Positions 43,629 through 51,846 of a stretch of 64,000 nucleotides of DNA are shown one piece after another (the stretch's first letter is position 1; each line of letters opens with the position of its first letter). Both the position numbers and the translations under genes were made by a program. The notes beneath the pieces are model-generated. The model had not been told where the DNA came from. It ran no database searches and was given only the letters and a program-made list of their open reading frames with translations. Location: positions 62,001-126,000 of the forward strand of contig DYJE01000010.1 in assembly GCA_020723285.1 (NCBI GenBank), read 5' to 3'. This DNA is from Desulforapulum autotrophicum (GTDB taxonomy: Bacteria > Desulfobacterota > Desulfobacteria > Desulfobacterales > Desulfolunaceae).

Positions 43629-44456
43629 TTATTTCTTCACGATCTCAACACGCCTGTTTTTCGACCGGCCGTCTTCGGTACGGTTGTCGGCCACGGGGCG
43701 TTCCTGGCCCCAGCCTGCTACGCTTAAACGTGAGGCGGCGATTCCCCGCTCCGTCAGGGCTTTCACCACGGCTTTAGCCCGGTTCAGGGACAGTGTTTTA
43801 TTGGCCGGGGCCGCGCCCTGGGCGTCGGTGTGACCTTCGATGGAAAGTTTCAGCCCCTGTTTTCCCTTCATCAGTTCCGCCACCTGATCCACGATGGGCA
43901 TGGATTCAGGTTTGATGGTGGCCTTGTTGGTATCAAAGTTGATGTAAAGAGCCATGAATCCGTCTTTTGAAAGATTCTGCCACATCAGATCCGCCGTGAC
44001 CTCCTGCTCCATGCTCTCCTGTTCCAGAACGGTAAGGGTCATGGTGCGGCCGTCGTTGAACAGTTCAAGTCCCACGAAAATGCGCTGGCCTTTCCGGTCG
44101 ATGCGCATGGCCGTGTAGCGTTCCCGGTCCACCAGGATCTTGGCGGAAAGGGTTTTGGCCGCGTTCTGGTAGTTGCGGCGAATCTTCAGGTAGCTGGGGG
44201 CTGTTCCTGCAGACTCGGAAAACGCGTAACGGATCTGGGTCCGGTTGCCTTCGGGCTTGAGGTTCTTCGTCGATTCGGGGTCCTCATCGATCATGATCAG
44301 AGCCTGGGCGAAGGTGGTTTCACAGCCCTCGATAACGTATCCTTTCATGCGGGTGAACAGGGGATGGTCCTTGCAGCCGTCGGCATCGGATTCCGCAAAT
44401 GCCGAAAAAGGGACGAGAAGTGACAGCAGTAGAACACACAAACCAAGTTTTTTCAT
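43629..44456 (-). CDS. OmpA-family protein with N-terminal DUF4892-like domain
   Basis: About 275 residues from ATG 44456 (AAGGAG seven bases upstream). Signal peptide about 1-20 (LLSLLVPFSAFA). Residues about 28-150 hold a domain with DHPLFTRMKGYVIEGC, LKIRRNYQNAAKTL, LVDRERYTAMRIDRKGQR and FNDGRTMTLTVLE; it resembles DUF4892-type domains that often precede OmpA. The C-terminal OmpA domain (about 160-273) binds peptidoglycan: YINFDTNKATIKPES, SIEGHTDAQGAAPANKTLSLNRAKAV, and VAGWGQERPVADNRTEDGRSKNRRVEI. It probably tethers the outer membrane to the cell wall. The two upstream genes share its N-terminal domain. Confidence 0.9.
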   Translation of the reverse strand: MKKLGLCVLLLSLLVPFSAFAESDADGCKDHPLFTRMKGYVIEGCETTFAQALIMIDEDPESTKNLKPEGNRTQIRYAFSESAGTAPSYLKIRRNYQNAAKTLSAKILVDRERYTAMRIDRKGQRIFVGLELFNDGRTMTLTVLEQESMEQEVTADLMWQNLSKDGFMALYINFDTNKATIKPESMPIVDQVAELMKGKQGLKLSIEGHTDAQGAAPANKTLSLNRAKAVVKALTERGIAASRLSVAGWGQERPVADNRTEDGRSKNRRVEIVKK

Positions 44457-44461
44457 TTTCT

Positions 44462-45122
44462 TCTCCTTCATAATTAAAGATGATCGCCGTAAAACGGCCT
44501 TCCGCTCCTTCCAAGGATCGGGTCATTTGTCGGGTTTGGAAAACCCGACCTACGATGGGTTTTCAGCGTGGCCTGCACCGGATTCAAATTCAATCCGTTA
44601 ATATAATAATAAATTACTGCCCGGCCTTTTCAACATCGTCCGGTGTTTCCGGTTCAATGACGGTGAGAACCACGGTCCGTCCGTCGTTGTAAACGTCCAC
44701 CGAAGCATGGATGCTTCGTCCCTGGCTGTTCAGGGTAAAAGCGGTGAACCGGTTCCGGTCCACAAGAACTGTGCCCCCGAGTTTTTTGGCTTCTTTGGCG
44801 TAAGTCCGCCGTACCTTAAGCTCAGAGGGTGAAGGTCCGTCCCCCTGCCACTCGTATGTCACACTGATTTTCTCTCCCTCGTAGCGGGGGTTTTCGGAGG
44901 ATTCGGGATTGCCGTTCAGAAGAATCACCGCTTCGTCGAAGCGCTTCACACATTCGGCGATAGCATAACCGGGCATGTCCGGAAAAAGAATGCTGTCCTC
45001 GCAGGATGTTTCCGGCGTGATTGTCTTTGGCCTGAGATCCTTGGCCATGTTCTGCGCGTCCACGGTCCCGAGCCGACCGGAATTCCGATCGTTTTTCCCG
45101 GCCAAGGCCGTATCCGCATTCA
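44462..45122. repeat. Direct repeat, copy 1 (about 660 bases)
   Basis: Near-identical to 46853-47513. It covers the intergenic spacer with a REP-like palindrome and the last about 170 codons of the upstream gene. The stretch 44650-44880 is almost base-for-base the same as 47041-47271. It indicates recent duplication or gene conversion. Confidence 0.85.
44519..44555 (+). repeat. REP-like palindrome, copy 1
   Basis: CGGGTCATTTGTCGGGTTT-GAAA-AACCCGACCTACGA: an inverted CGGGTTT/AACCCG stem with conserved flanks GGTCATTTGT and CTACGA. Two further copies are at 46774-46815 (inverted) and 46910-46946. Confidence 0.75.
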
Positions 45123-46677
45123 TGGAGCTTCCAGCCGACGCCGGAATGGCTGCGGAGACGGGCGTAACCACGGTAAAGATCTTGCCCGATACCGTCACAG
45201 TGCCTCCGGCATTGACAATGCGGAACACATAGCGGCCACGGTCGGTCGGCGCTGTAAAATTCAGGGTTCCCGAAGATCCGGCCAACGTTTTCCATCCCTG
45301 GGCCGGCTTCGATCCCGTCTCCTTTTCTCCGAAAAGGCCCATTTTAGCCCCCAACTGCGGTTTGAGGCCGCGGTAGGAGACGGTGAGGGCCTCGCCCGGA
45401 TGACAGGTTTGGGGGACGCCGGTGATTTCAGGTGTATTGGACAAGGAGGTCCCCGGTTCATCGACGGCTTCCGGTTTTATCACCCCCGGAATCACCTGGA
45501 TTTCCCGTGCAACGACCAGATCAAAACGCTGGTGAATCTCTTTGGCCGCCCCGTTTTCCCGGCCCGTTGCGCTGACATAAAAATAGGTTTCCTTTTCTTC
45601 TGTGGGCGTCCCGGTAATCTTTCCCGATGGACTCATGGCAAGACCTGGGGGCAGTTCGCCGAGAAGTTCGTAGCGCACGTTGCTGTAGGCCGCGTTGCAT
45701 GTGGTTTCAATGGCCGCTTCGTAGGGCTTTTTCAACACGGCATCCGGGAGTTTCTGGAGGGTTTTGAACTTCATCGTTCCGCAACCCACGGAAATATTGA
45801 AATCCACGGTTTCTTCCCGTTCAAGCGGGCATGAATCCTTGATTTTCACGGTGAACTTGAAATAGCCTTCGGTTTCCGGCACGCCTTCAAGATACAGCTC
45901 TTTTGAATCGGGTGACAGTTTCATGGTAAGACCTGGCGGGATCTGGCCTGAAGATACTGTGGCTTTCAGAGGAAGGACCATGCTGGACGAACCGATGGTG
46001 AGAAGGGTGCGTTTCACTTTCTGGTTGTCCGTTCTGTAGATGGCGGTGTTCCCCGAATCTTTAAGGTAAAGCGGGGAGCAGTCACAGGCAAGATTGACGT
46101 CAATAATTTCGTAGGCCAGCTGGTCGCCCACTTTGTAATTGGCATGAGACACTTTGGCGTACACCAATTTTTTGATCGAATGGCGACGTCCCTGGTTTTC
46201 AGGCTTTGAGCAGAAACTCGCCGCTTCGTCTGCCGTGATGGCGGAGTTGGGTACCCGGTAGCTTTTCGAATAATCCCACATTTTCATAGCCAAAGGCGTG
46301 AAGACGCATAAGCCCGGATACAGACCGTCCCCACCGGGAGATCCGATATGATAGTAGAAAGGCTCCTGATAATCCGCCCAATTGGGATTCATCCATTCCG
46401 AAGAGGACGCGGGAAACTTGAACGGATAAAACAGCTTCTGAACTCTGATCGTCACACTGTTGGCCTTCGAACAGTCGCCGAACGGGCCGCTGGGTTGATC
46501 CTCATGCCAGACCGACGGGGTGAATTCCGCATTGCCGGCAAGAGGCCGCCCCGGAGTGTAGGTGACGTAGAACACCTTGGGTTCGAGGGTCATTTTGACG
46601 GTTCCGTTGGCATAAGCGCCTCGCATGGGCAATGCAACCATGCACATCAACATCACAACAAGGGTTTTCAGTTTCAT
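44614..46677 (-). CDS. Secreted multi-Ig protein with C-terminal DUF4892-like domain
   Basis: About 687 residues from ATG 46677 (GGGAGA upstream); an in-frame start at 46716 is less likely. Signal peptide about 1-24 (LMCMVALPMRGAYA). The middle part has two putative Ig (He_PIG) units, IPPGLTMKLSPDSKELYLEGVP and LPPGLAMSPSGKITGTP, the usual LPxGLxxxxxxGxxxGTP pattern. A further beta domain (about 430-520, TAPTDRGRYVFRIVNAGG) precedes the C-terminal domain (about 555-675; DMPGYAIAECVKRF, LKVRRTYAKEAKKL, LVDRNRFTAF, YNDGRTVVLTVIE). Many cysteines suggest disulfides. Probably surface or periplasmic adhesion/scaffold. The C-terminal 250 residues are shared with the next gene. Confidence 0.85.
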   Translation of the reverse strand: MKLKTLVVMLMCMVALPMRGAYANGTVKMTLEPKVFYVTYTPGRPLAGNAEFTPSVWHEDQPSGPFGDCSKANSVTIRVQKLFYPFKFPASSSEWMNPNWADYQEPFYYHIGSPGGDGLYPGLCVFTPLAMKMWDYSKSYRVPNSAITADEAASFCSKPENQGRRHSIKKLVYAKVSHANYKVGDQLAYEIIDVNLACDCSPLYLKDSGNTAIYRTDNQKVKRTLLTIGSSSMVLPLKATVSSGQIPPGLTMKLSPDSKELYLEGVPETEGYFKFTVKIKDSCPLEREETVDFNISVGCGTMKFKTLQKLPDAVLKKPYEAAIETTCNAAYSNVRYELLGELPPGLAMSPSGKITGTPTEEKETYFYVSATGRENGAAKEIHQRFDLVVAREIQVIPGVIKPEAVDEPGTSLSNTPEITGVPQTCHPGEALTVSYRGLKPQLGAKMGLFGEKETGSKPAQGWKTLAGSSGTLNFTAPTDRGRYVFRIVNAGGTVTVSGKIFTVVTPVSAAIPASAGSSMNADTALAGKNDRNSGRLGTVDAQNMAKDLRPKTITPETSCEDSILFPDMPGYAIAECVKRFDEAVILLNGNPESSENPRYEGEKISVTYEWQGDGPSPSELKVRRTYAKEAKKLGGTVLVDRNRFTAFTLNSQGRSIHASVDVYNDGRTVVLTVIEPETPDDVEKAGQ

Positions 46678-46773
46678 GATGTTTCTCCCGGCCTGTTTTG
46701 AAAACACAGTAATCATCTGATGAATTAATTATTCTGGCCATGAGAGGGACACGGCCAACCTGACGGCACCCTC

Positions 46774-46815
46774 TCGTAGGTCGGCTTCTCGGCACGAAAG
46801 CCGACAAATGACCCC
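46774..46815 (-). repeat. REP-like palindrome, copy 2 (inverted)
   Basis: TCGTAGGTCGGCTT...AAGCCGACAAATGACCCC is the reverse complement of the element at 46910-46946 in its flanks, with a different stem (GTCGGCTT/AAGCCGAC). The change is compensatory, which supports selection for pairing. Confidence 0.7.
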
Positions 46816-46852
46816 ATCCTTTTCATGCAACGCACTGGCGTTCGCCGCACAA

Positions 46853-47513
46853 TCTCCTTCATAAAAAAGATCATCGCCGTAAAACGACCTTCCGATCCTT
46901 ACTAAGGATCGGGTCATTTGTCGGGTTTGAAGAACCCGACCTACGATGGGTTGTCAGCGTGGCCAGCACCGGATTCAAATTCAATCCGCAAATTTTATAA
47001 TAAATTACTGCCCGGCCTTCTCATCATCGTCCGGTGTTTCCGGTTCAATGACGGTGAGAACCACGGTCCGTCCGTCGTTGTAAACGTCCACCGAAGCATG
47101 GATGCTTCGTCCCTGGCTGTTCAGGGTAAAAGCGGTGAACCGGTTCCGGTCCACAAGAACTGTGCCCCCGAGTTTTTTGGCTTCTTTGGCGTAAGTCCGC
47201 CGTACCTTAAGCTCAGAGGGTGAAGGTCCGTCCCCCTGCCACTCGTATGTCACACTGATTTTCTCTCCCTCGTACCGGGGGTTTTCGGGGGATTCAGGAT
47301 TGCCGTTCAGAAGAAACACCGCTTCATCGAACCGTTTCACGCACTCGGCGATGGCATAACCGGGCATGTCCGGAAAAAGAATGCTGGCCTCGCAGGATGT
47401 TTCCGGCGTGATTGTCTTTGGCCTGAGATCCTTGGCCCTGTTCAGCACATCCCCGGACCCGAGCCGTCCGGAATTCCGATCGTTTTTCCCGGACAAGGCC
47501 GTATCCGCAGCCA
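46853..47513. repeat. Direct repeat, copy 2 (about 660 bases)
   Basis: Counterpart of 44462-45122 at a constant offset of 2391 bases. It covers a spacer with a REP-like palindrome and the 3' part of the 47005-48504 gene. Confidence 0.85.
46910..46946 (+). repeat. REP-like palindrome, copy 3
   Basis: CGGGTCATTTGTCGGGTTT-GAAG-AACCCGACCTACGA, differing from copy 1 by one or two bases. Lies 3' of the gene 47005-48504 on the minus strand. Confidence 0.75.
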
Positions 47514-48504
47514 TGGCATCGCCGGAAGCCGCCGGGACAGCCGTCGAGATGGACGCGGCCACGGTAAACGTCTTGCCCGACAACATCACCTTGCCACCTT
47601 CATCGACAATGCGGAATACATAACGCCCCCCTTCTGCCGGTGCGGTGAAGTTCAGCGTTCCCGACGGCCCGTCGATGGCCGTTGACCCGGCTTTGGGATT
47701 CGCGCCGCCTTCGTTTAATCCAAAAAGCCCCATGCGCATGCCCGGCTGGAACGCCACATCCTTGTAACTCACGGTGAGATTGGCATGGGCGGCGCAGGTC
47801 GAAGGCGTTCCCGTGATTTCAGGGGACAGATGGGTGACGGTGATTTCCACCCAGGCATGGGTCAGCGTCGAGCACTGGCTGCAGACACTGGAGGTGATGG
47901 CGACAGGATCAGGACTCCAGGGCACGATGTCGTAGCCGTTGTCCGTGTATTTTGAGCTCGGTAATACTTGATCTTTGTAGCCTAACTGAAGATCATTCGC
48001 CGTTCCAGTGTCCCCGATGGTCCAGACCCTTTTGGGGTTATAGAACGTTTCACCGTAAACGACCAGCTCATGGGTCATCACGTCTGTGATAGGCTGGAAC
48101 CCCGTGGTGACGCCGGGGATGTTGATGGTTGCGTAGTTCTGGTCGCTCATGGGCTGCTCGGCGCATTTTTTTGCTGCTTCCATCCAGTGATAGCCATAGT
48201 CCGCTTTGGGGTACACGTAATTCCGCCAGAGGCATTCATTCTTTCCCGAATTCAGGTCCGGGCCGACGTTGACACACCCTCCGGCCTTTACTTCCACCGT
48301 GTCTCCTTTTTTGAAATAAATGGGATACCGTTTGGTGGGCACCGTGACATCGGGTTTCACTATTTTCCAGGTTTCAACATTGCCGTTCACCGTGTGGCTG
48401 ATCTGGTCGAAACGGCTGTCGGCACTCACAGATCCTGTGATAAGATACAATTGAACAATGATCAGAAGGATCGACGTCAAAAAAAAACTGTTACCACGAT
48501 ACAT
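47005..48504 (-). CDS. Secreted protein with C-terminal DUF4892-like domain, paralogue of 44614-46677
   Basis: About 499 residues from ATG 48504, with GGAGG five bases upstream; the start at 48579 has no good site. N-terminal signal sequence (about 5-25, LTSILLIIVQLYLITGSVSA). Residues about 25-230 form a unique domain (GDTVEVKAGGCVNVGPDLNSG; CLWRNYVYPKADYGYHWMEA) with no family that I recognise. From about residue 230 it parallels the downstream gene: EITGTPSTCAAHANLTVSYKD, TAPAEGGRYVFRIVDEGG, then DMPGYAIAECVKRF through NDGRTVVLTVIE. It heads the three-gene set. A CRP-like site lies about 230 bases upstream. Confidence 0.85.
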   Translation of the reverse strand: MYRGNSFFLTSILLIIVQLYLITGSVSADSRFDQISHTVNGNVETWKIVKPDVTVPTKRYPIYFKKGDTVEVKAGGCVNVGPDLNSGKNECLWRNYVYPKADYGYHWMEAAKKCAEQPMSDQNYATINIPGVTTGFQPITDVMTHELVVYGETFYNPKRVWTIGDTGTANDLQLGYKDQVLPSSKYTDNGYDIVPWSPDPVAITSSVCSQCSTLTHAWVEITVTHLSPEITGTPSTCAAHANLTVSYKDVAFQPGMRMGLFGLNEGGANPKAGSTAIDGPSGTLNFTAPAEGGRYVFRIVDEGGKVMLSGKTFTVAASISTAVPAASGDAMAADTALSGKNDRNSGRLGSGDVLNRAKDLRPKTITPETSCEASILFPDMPGYAIAECVKRFDEAVFLLNGNPESPENPRYEGEKISVTYEWQGDGPSPSELKVRRTYAKEAKKLGGTVLVDRNRFTAFTLNSQGRSIHASVDVYNDGRTVVLTVIEPETPDDDEKAGQ

Positions 48505-48735
48505 ACCGGCCTCCGTTATCCAATGGTCCACTCCTGATTTTTCAATCGTTTCCATGCCGTTTTCCTCCATCCATGGCATCTCGTATCCGTTCAGTCAAAC
48601 AATTCGTTCAACCTATGGTATGCCGAATTTAAAATCAATGATTTTCGGGCCTTTAAGAAAAGACGATCAACACACCGGCATTCATAATTCCTGATTTTCT
48701 TGCACACACACATGCCACACTGTTTGAACATGTGA

Positions 48736-48751
48736 TGTGATTTTAATCACA
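48736..48751. promoter_or_regulatory. CRP/FNR-type operator
   Basis: TGTGA-TTTTAA-TCACA is a perfect match to the symmetric CRP-family consensus TGTGAN6TCACA. It lies upstream of the minus-strand gene at 47005-48504 and would let a CRP/FNR/HcpR-type regulator control the three-gene set. Confidence 0.6.
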
Positions 48752-48814
48752 AATCGGATAATAATTCCCATCTGAAAAAAGTTTGATAAAATGTGTTCGG
48801 CTGACATCCACCCA

Positions 48815-48854
48815 ACAAAAAAGCCCGAACTGTTAACAGTTCGGGCTTTTTTGT
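48815..48854. terminator. Perfect 40-base palindromic terminator
   Basis: ACAAAAAAGCCCGAACTGTT pairs perfectly with its reverse complement across GTTAAC, with A-runs and T-runs at the ends, so it works in either direction. It lies just 3' of the minus-strand response regulator gene (48871-49551) and should end that operon. Confidence 0.9.
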
Positions 48855-48870
48855 ACCGTTCTCCTGCCGT

Positions 48871-49551
48871 TCAATCCGGAAGTTCGAACTTGTAACCCAC
48901 GCTGTACACCGACACCACGATTTCCTTTTCAGGGATCAGATCCTGGATTTTCCTTCGGAGTTTGCTCACATGGCTGTCGATGGTCCTGTCGCTGACCACG
49001 CGGCCGTCGGGATAAATGACGTCCATGAGATTGTCGCGGGTGAAAATCCGGCCCGGGCTCATGGCCATAATTTCAAGAAGGTTGAACTCGATGGCGGTGA
49101 GTTCCAGGGTTTTTCCCAGAATCACCGCCTTATGGCGGGCTTTGTCAAGAACGACCTGATCTGCCGGGTACTCCTGAGCCTGGGGCTTTGACCGTCTCAG
49201 CACAGTCTTGACCCTGGCCACCACTTCCCTGAAACTGAAGGGTTTGCAGATGTAGTCGTCGGCACCCAGTTCAAGACCCAGAAGCCTGTCGATCTCTTCC
49301 ACCCGTGCGGTGATCATGATCAGCGGAATCTGAGAAAAGGACCGGAGTTCCCTGGCGATATCCAGGCCGTCACGACCCGGAAGCATCAGGTCAAGCAGAA
49401 TGAGGTCCGGCGGGTTTGACCGAACATAAGGCATCACGTCCAAACCGTTTTCAATGATATGGATCGTATAGCCCGATTTTTTCAGGTAATCGGCCAGCAG
49501 CGCGGACAGACGTTCTTCGTCTTCGACGATCAGGATGTGATGTGTGGTCAT
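48871..49551 (-). CDS. OmpR-family response regulator
   Basis: Protein of 226 residues: receiver domain (about 5-118) with EDEERLSALLADYL, phospho-acceptor Asp in LILLDLMLPGRDGLDI, Thr in LIMITARVEEIDRLLGLELGADDYICKPF, then an OmpR-type winged helix (LTAIEFNLLEIMAMSPGRIFTRDNLMDVIYP; DRTIDSHVSKLRRKIQ). The five-base gap to the upstream kinase gene identifies it as the partner of that kinase. The layout, a two-component system followed by a Spy-like gene upstream in the operon, recalls BaeSR/CpxAR and CusRS envelope or metal stress systems. Confidence 0.95.
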   Translation of the reverse strand: MTTHHILIVEDEERLSALLADYLKKSGYTIHIIENGLDVMPYVRSNPPDLILLDLMLPGRDGLDIARELRSFSQIPLIMITARVEEIDRLLGLELGADDYICKPFSFREVVARVKTVLRRSKPQAQEYPADQVVLDKARHKAVILGKTLELTAIEFNLLEIMAMSPGRIFTRDNLMDVIYPDGRVVSDRTIDSHVSKLRRKIQDLIPEKEIVVSVYSVGYKFELPD

Positions 49552-49556
49552 GGATA

Positions 49557-51023
49557 TCAGCCCTCAAGGGGAAGCCCGATGCAAATGGAAAGACCGCCCA
49601 GCTTCGATGGCTGCGCCGTGATGGTCCCCCCGTGGGCTTCGACGATGTTTTTGCAGATGGCAAGCCCCAGTCCCGATCCGCCGAATTTTCTGTTTCTGGA
49701 GCTTTCCACCCGGTAAAGCCGGTCAAAAAGTCTGGGCAGGGATTCATCGGGAACGCCGGGTTTGGAATCCTCCACCGTGATGTAAACCTTTTCTTTGTCA
49801 CGGTGGAGACTCACCAGCACTTTCCCGCCTTCATGGGTGTGGTTCAGGGAATTCTGAAACAGATTGACGAACAGCTGGCTCAGCCGTTCAGGATCCGCGG
49901 TCACGCTGACGTTCACAGAATCCAAAATGGTGTTGTCATATTCTATCCCGTTATCCCTGAAAGCGTCCGTGAACCGTTCGGACACCCGTCTGATCACGCC
50001 AACAAGGTCGGTCCGCTCTTTTTTGTACGCCATGGCCCCCTTGTCCGTTCGAGACAGTTCATTCAAATCGCCCACAAGGACCACAAGGTGTTCGATGTCG
50101 CCTTTCAATCGTTTCAGGGTATCGTCGTTCAATGTCCGAACCCCGTCTTCCACAGCCTCCAGCTCCCCTTTCAGAAGGGTCAGTGGGGTTCTGAGTTCGT
50201 GGGCGATGTCTTCCACCCACTTTTTCCTGTCCTTTTCGTTGCCTTCCAGGGTTTCGGCTAGGACGTTGAAATCGGCGGACAACCGGCCCAGCTCGTCATT
50301 GGATTTCACCGGGATCCGTGTTCTGTAAAGGCCTGAAGCCAGACTTTTCGTGGCTCCGGCCAACGTTTTTATCGGCCCTTCCAGGTAATAGGCCGTCCAT
50401 ACCGCCACAAGCACGGCGACAATGACCATGCAAAGGGCGATCATGAGAAACATCCGGGTCTGCCCCTTGAAAAAAAGAAGCTCTTCTTCCTCAACCGCCG
50501 AACAGGGCGCCGTCATCCCCAGATACCCCACAACATAGCCGTCGTGTTTCACGGGGATCAGACGGTTTTCATCCACCCCGGCACGTTCACCCATCAGCGT
50601 TTGCTTGTCCGGCCCAAGAAGAACAAGAGCACGACCCGGCATTTTCCCCCTGCCATGCATGTTTTTGTGCATCCTGACCATGGGTTCCATGCCCGGTGCA
50701 TGGGTAAATTCCTTGACCGGCGGCGGCTCCATGAAACGGGGCCTGCAACCGTTTCCTTCCATCCGCCACTGTCTGAAGGTAAAACGTTTGAATCGTTCCC
50801 AGGCCATGGGGTCCTCGGTGAGAAAAGCCCAGTTTTTCTCCGCGGCGTAGTTTTCTTCGAGAATCCGGGCCATGGTGTTGAGATGCCTCATTTCCATGGT
50901 ATCCACATAACGGATCAGACCCCGTTCGAAACTCAGCCGTGTAAAAAGAAACATTCCGGCGATAATAAGGACGCTGGCCGAGGTAAGGATCAGAAAAAGT
51001 TTGTGTTTTATTTTGAGATTCAT
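49557..51023 (-). CDS. Membrane sensor histidine kinase with Met/His-rich periplasmic loop
   Basis: Kinase of 488 residues: transmembrane segment about 9-30, periplasmic sensor about 31-175, transmembrane segment about 182-208, HAMP about 205-262, HisKA (VEDIAHELRTPLTLLKGELEAV; phospho-His about 275) and HATPase (NLFQNSLNHTHEGG, EDSKPGVPDESLPRLFDR, GGSGLGLAICKNIVEAHGG). The periplasmic part is short and rich in Met, His, Cys and Pro (GNGCRPRFMEPPP; APGMEPMVRMHKNMHGRGKMP), so a metal ligand such as copper is a plausible input. It is followed by its regulator and preceded by the Spy-like gene. Confidence 0.93.
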   Translation of the reverse strand: MNLKIKHKLFLILTSASVLIIAGMFLFTRLSFERGLIRYVDTMEMRHLNTMARILEENYAAEKNWAFLTEDPMAWERFKRFTFRQWRMEGNGCRPRFMEPPPVKEFTHAPGMEPMVRMHKNMHGRGKMPGRALVLLGPDKQTLMGERAGVDENRLIPVKHDGYVVGYLGMTAPCSAVEEEELLFFKGQTRMFLMIALCMVIVAVLVAVWTAYYLEGPIKTLAGATKSLASGLYRTRIPVKSNDELGRLSADFNVLAETLEGNEKDRKKWVEDIAHELRTPLTLLKGELEAVEDGVRTLNDDTLKRLKGDIEHLVVLVGDLNELSRTDKGAMAYKKERTDLVGVIRRVSERFTDAFRDNGIEYDNTILDSVNVSVTADPERLSQLFVNLFQNSLNHTHEGGKVLVSLHRDKEKVYITVEDSKPGVPDESLPRLFDRLYRVESSRNRKFGGSGLGLAICKNIVEAHGGTITAQPSKLGGLSICIGLPLEG

Positions 51024-51073
51024 TCCCCGCCGACGCCTTCGATAGTTACCCTTTATTCGTTCAAAAAAACGCC

Positions 51074-51099
51074 AAAAAGGCGGGATTCAAAATCCCGCC
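51074..51099 (-). terminator. Intrinsic terminator (minus strand)
   Basis: Nine-base GC stem (GGCGGGATT at 51079-51087 with AATCCCGCC at 51091-51099) followed on the minus strand by a T-run. It lies just 3' of the Spy-like gene, so partial termination before the kinase gene is expected. Confidence 0.75.
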
Positions 51100-51118
51100 C
51101 CGCTGGTTTCTTCCGCCG

Positions 51119-51706
51119 CTATTTCGCTGTTTTATCCTGGGTGCTGTTCATGTACGGGCAATCGGCCATGCCCTTGCCCATCCCTTTGCCTTTACCTTTG
51201 CCCATGCCATTGTGCATGCCCATGCCGCCTTTGCCGCCCTTCATCATTCCGCAGCCTTCACCCATCATGGCGCAGCAGCCTTTCATGCCCTTTCCGCCCA
51301 TGGGACATGCGCCCATACCCGCATGGGCCGCATACATTTTCCACTGGGCGTCGGTGAGAACCGTCCTTAATTCGTGAATCCGGTCAAGCCGTTCAAGTTC
51401 CATTTCCGTTTCCACGGCCATCATGTTCCGGATCAGTTTTTCTGCGGCATCCCGTTTGAAGTTCTTGTCCTTGAGAAGGTTGTCCACATCCACCCGGGCC
51501 ACCTGATGATCGGCTCTTAACCGGATCATTTTTTTCTGGTGTTCGGCGTCTTTGGCTTCAAGTTTGGCTTTCTGGGTGTCGTCCAGGGTGATTCCGGGAA
51601 TCCCTTCAAGGATGGAAAGGCCGCGGGACTGGGCAAAGGCAAATCCGGTTCCGATCAGGGCAAGGGCTGCAACGCTGGCAAGGATATAAGACATTCTTTT
51701 TTTCAT
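51119..51706 (-). CDS. Spy/CpxP-like periplasmic protein with Met/Cys/Gly-rich tail
   Basis: Protein of 195 residues. Signal peptide about 1-26 (ILASVAALALIGTGFAFAQ). Residues about 35-128 are helical with two LTxxQ-type motifs: GITLDDTQKAKLEAKD and LRTVLTDAQWKMY, the arrangement of Spy/CpxP/ZraP periplasmic chaperones and metal scavengers. The C-terminal tail (about 130-185) is dominated by Met, Gly, Cys, His and Lys (GACPMGGKGMKGCCAMMGEGCG; MGMHNGMGKGKGKGMGKGMAD), a likely thioether/thiol binding site for Cu(I) or Ag(I). AAGGAG precedes the ATG. It probably belongs to the regulon of the downstream two-component system. Confidence 0.9.
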   Translation of the reverse strand: MKKRMSYILASVAALALIGTGFAFAQSRGLSILEGIPGITLDDTQKAKLEAKDAEHQKKMIRLRADHQVARVDVDNLLKDKNFKRDAAEKLIRNMMAVETEMELERLDRIHELRTVLTDAQWKMYAAHAGMGACPMGGKGMKGCCAMMGEGCGMMKGGKGGMGMHNGMGKGKGKGMGKGMADCPYMNSTQDKTAK

Positions 51707-51846
51707 GGGTAACTCCTTTTTTCATGTTCTGTTGTTGAATAACCAAATTCCTTAAACTCTTGGCTTCAATTTAGCCGCAGACTGTGCAAGAAAGATGACG
51801 CAAATGTGCAAAGAATGTGCAAAAAAAGTTTCATTAAAACACGGCA

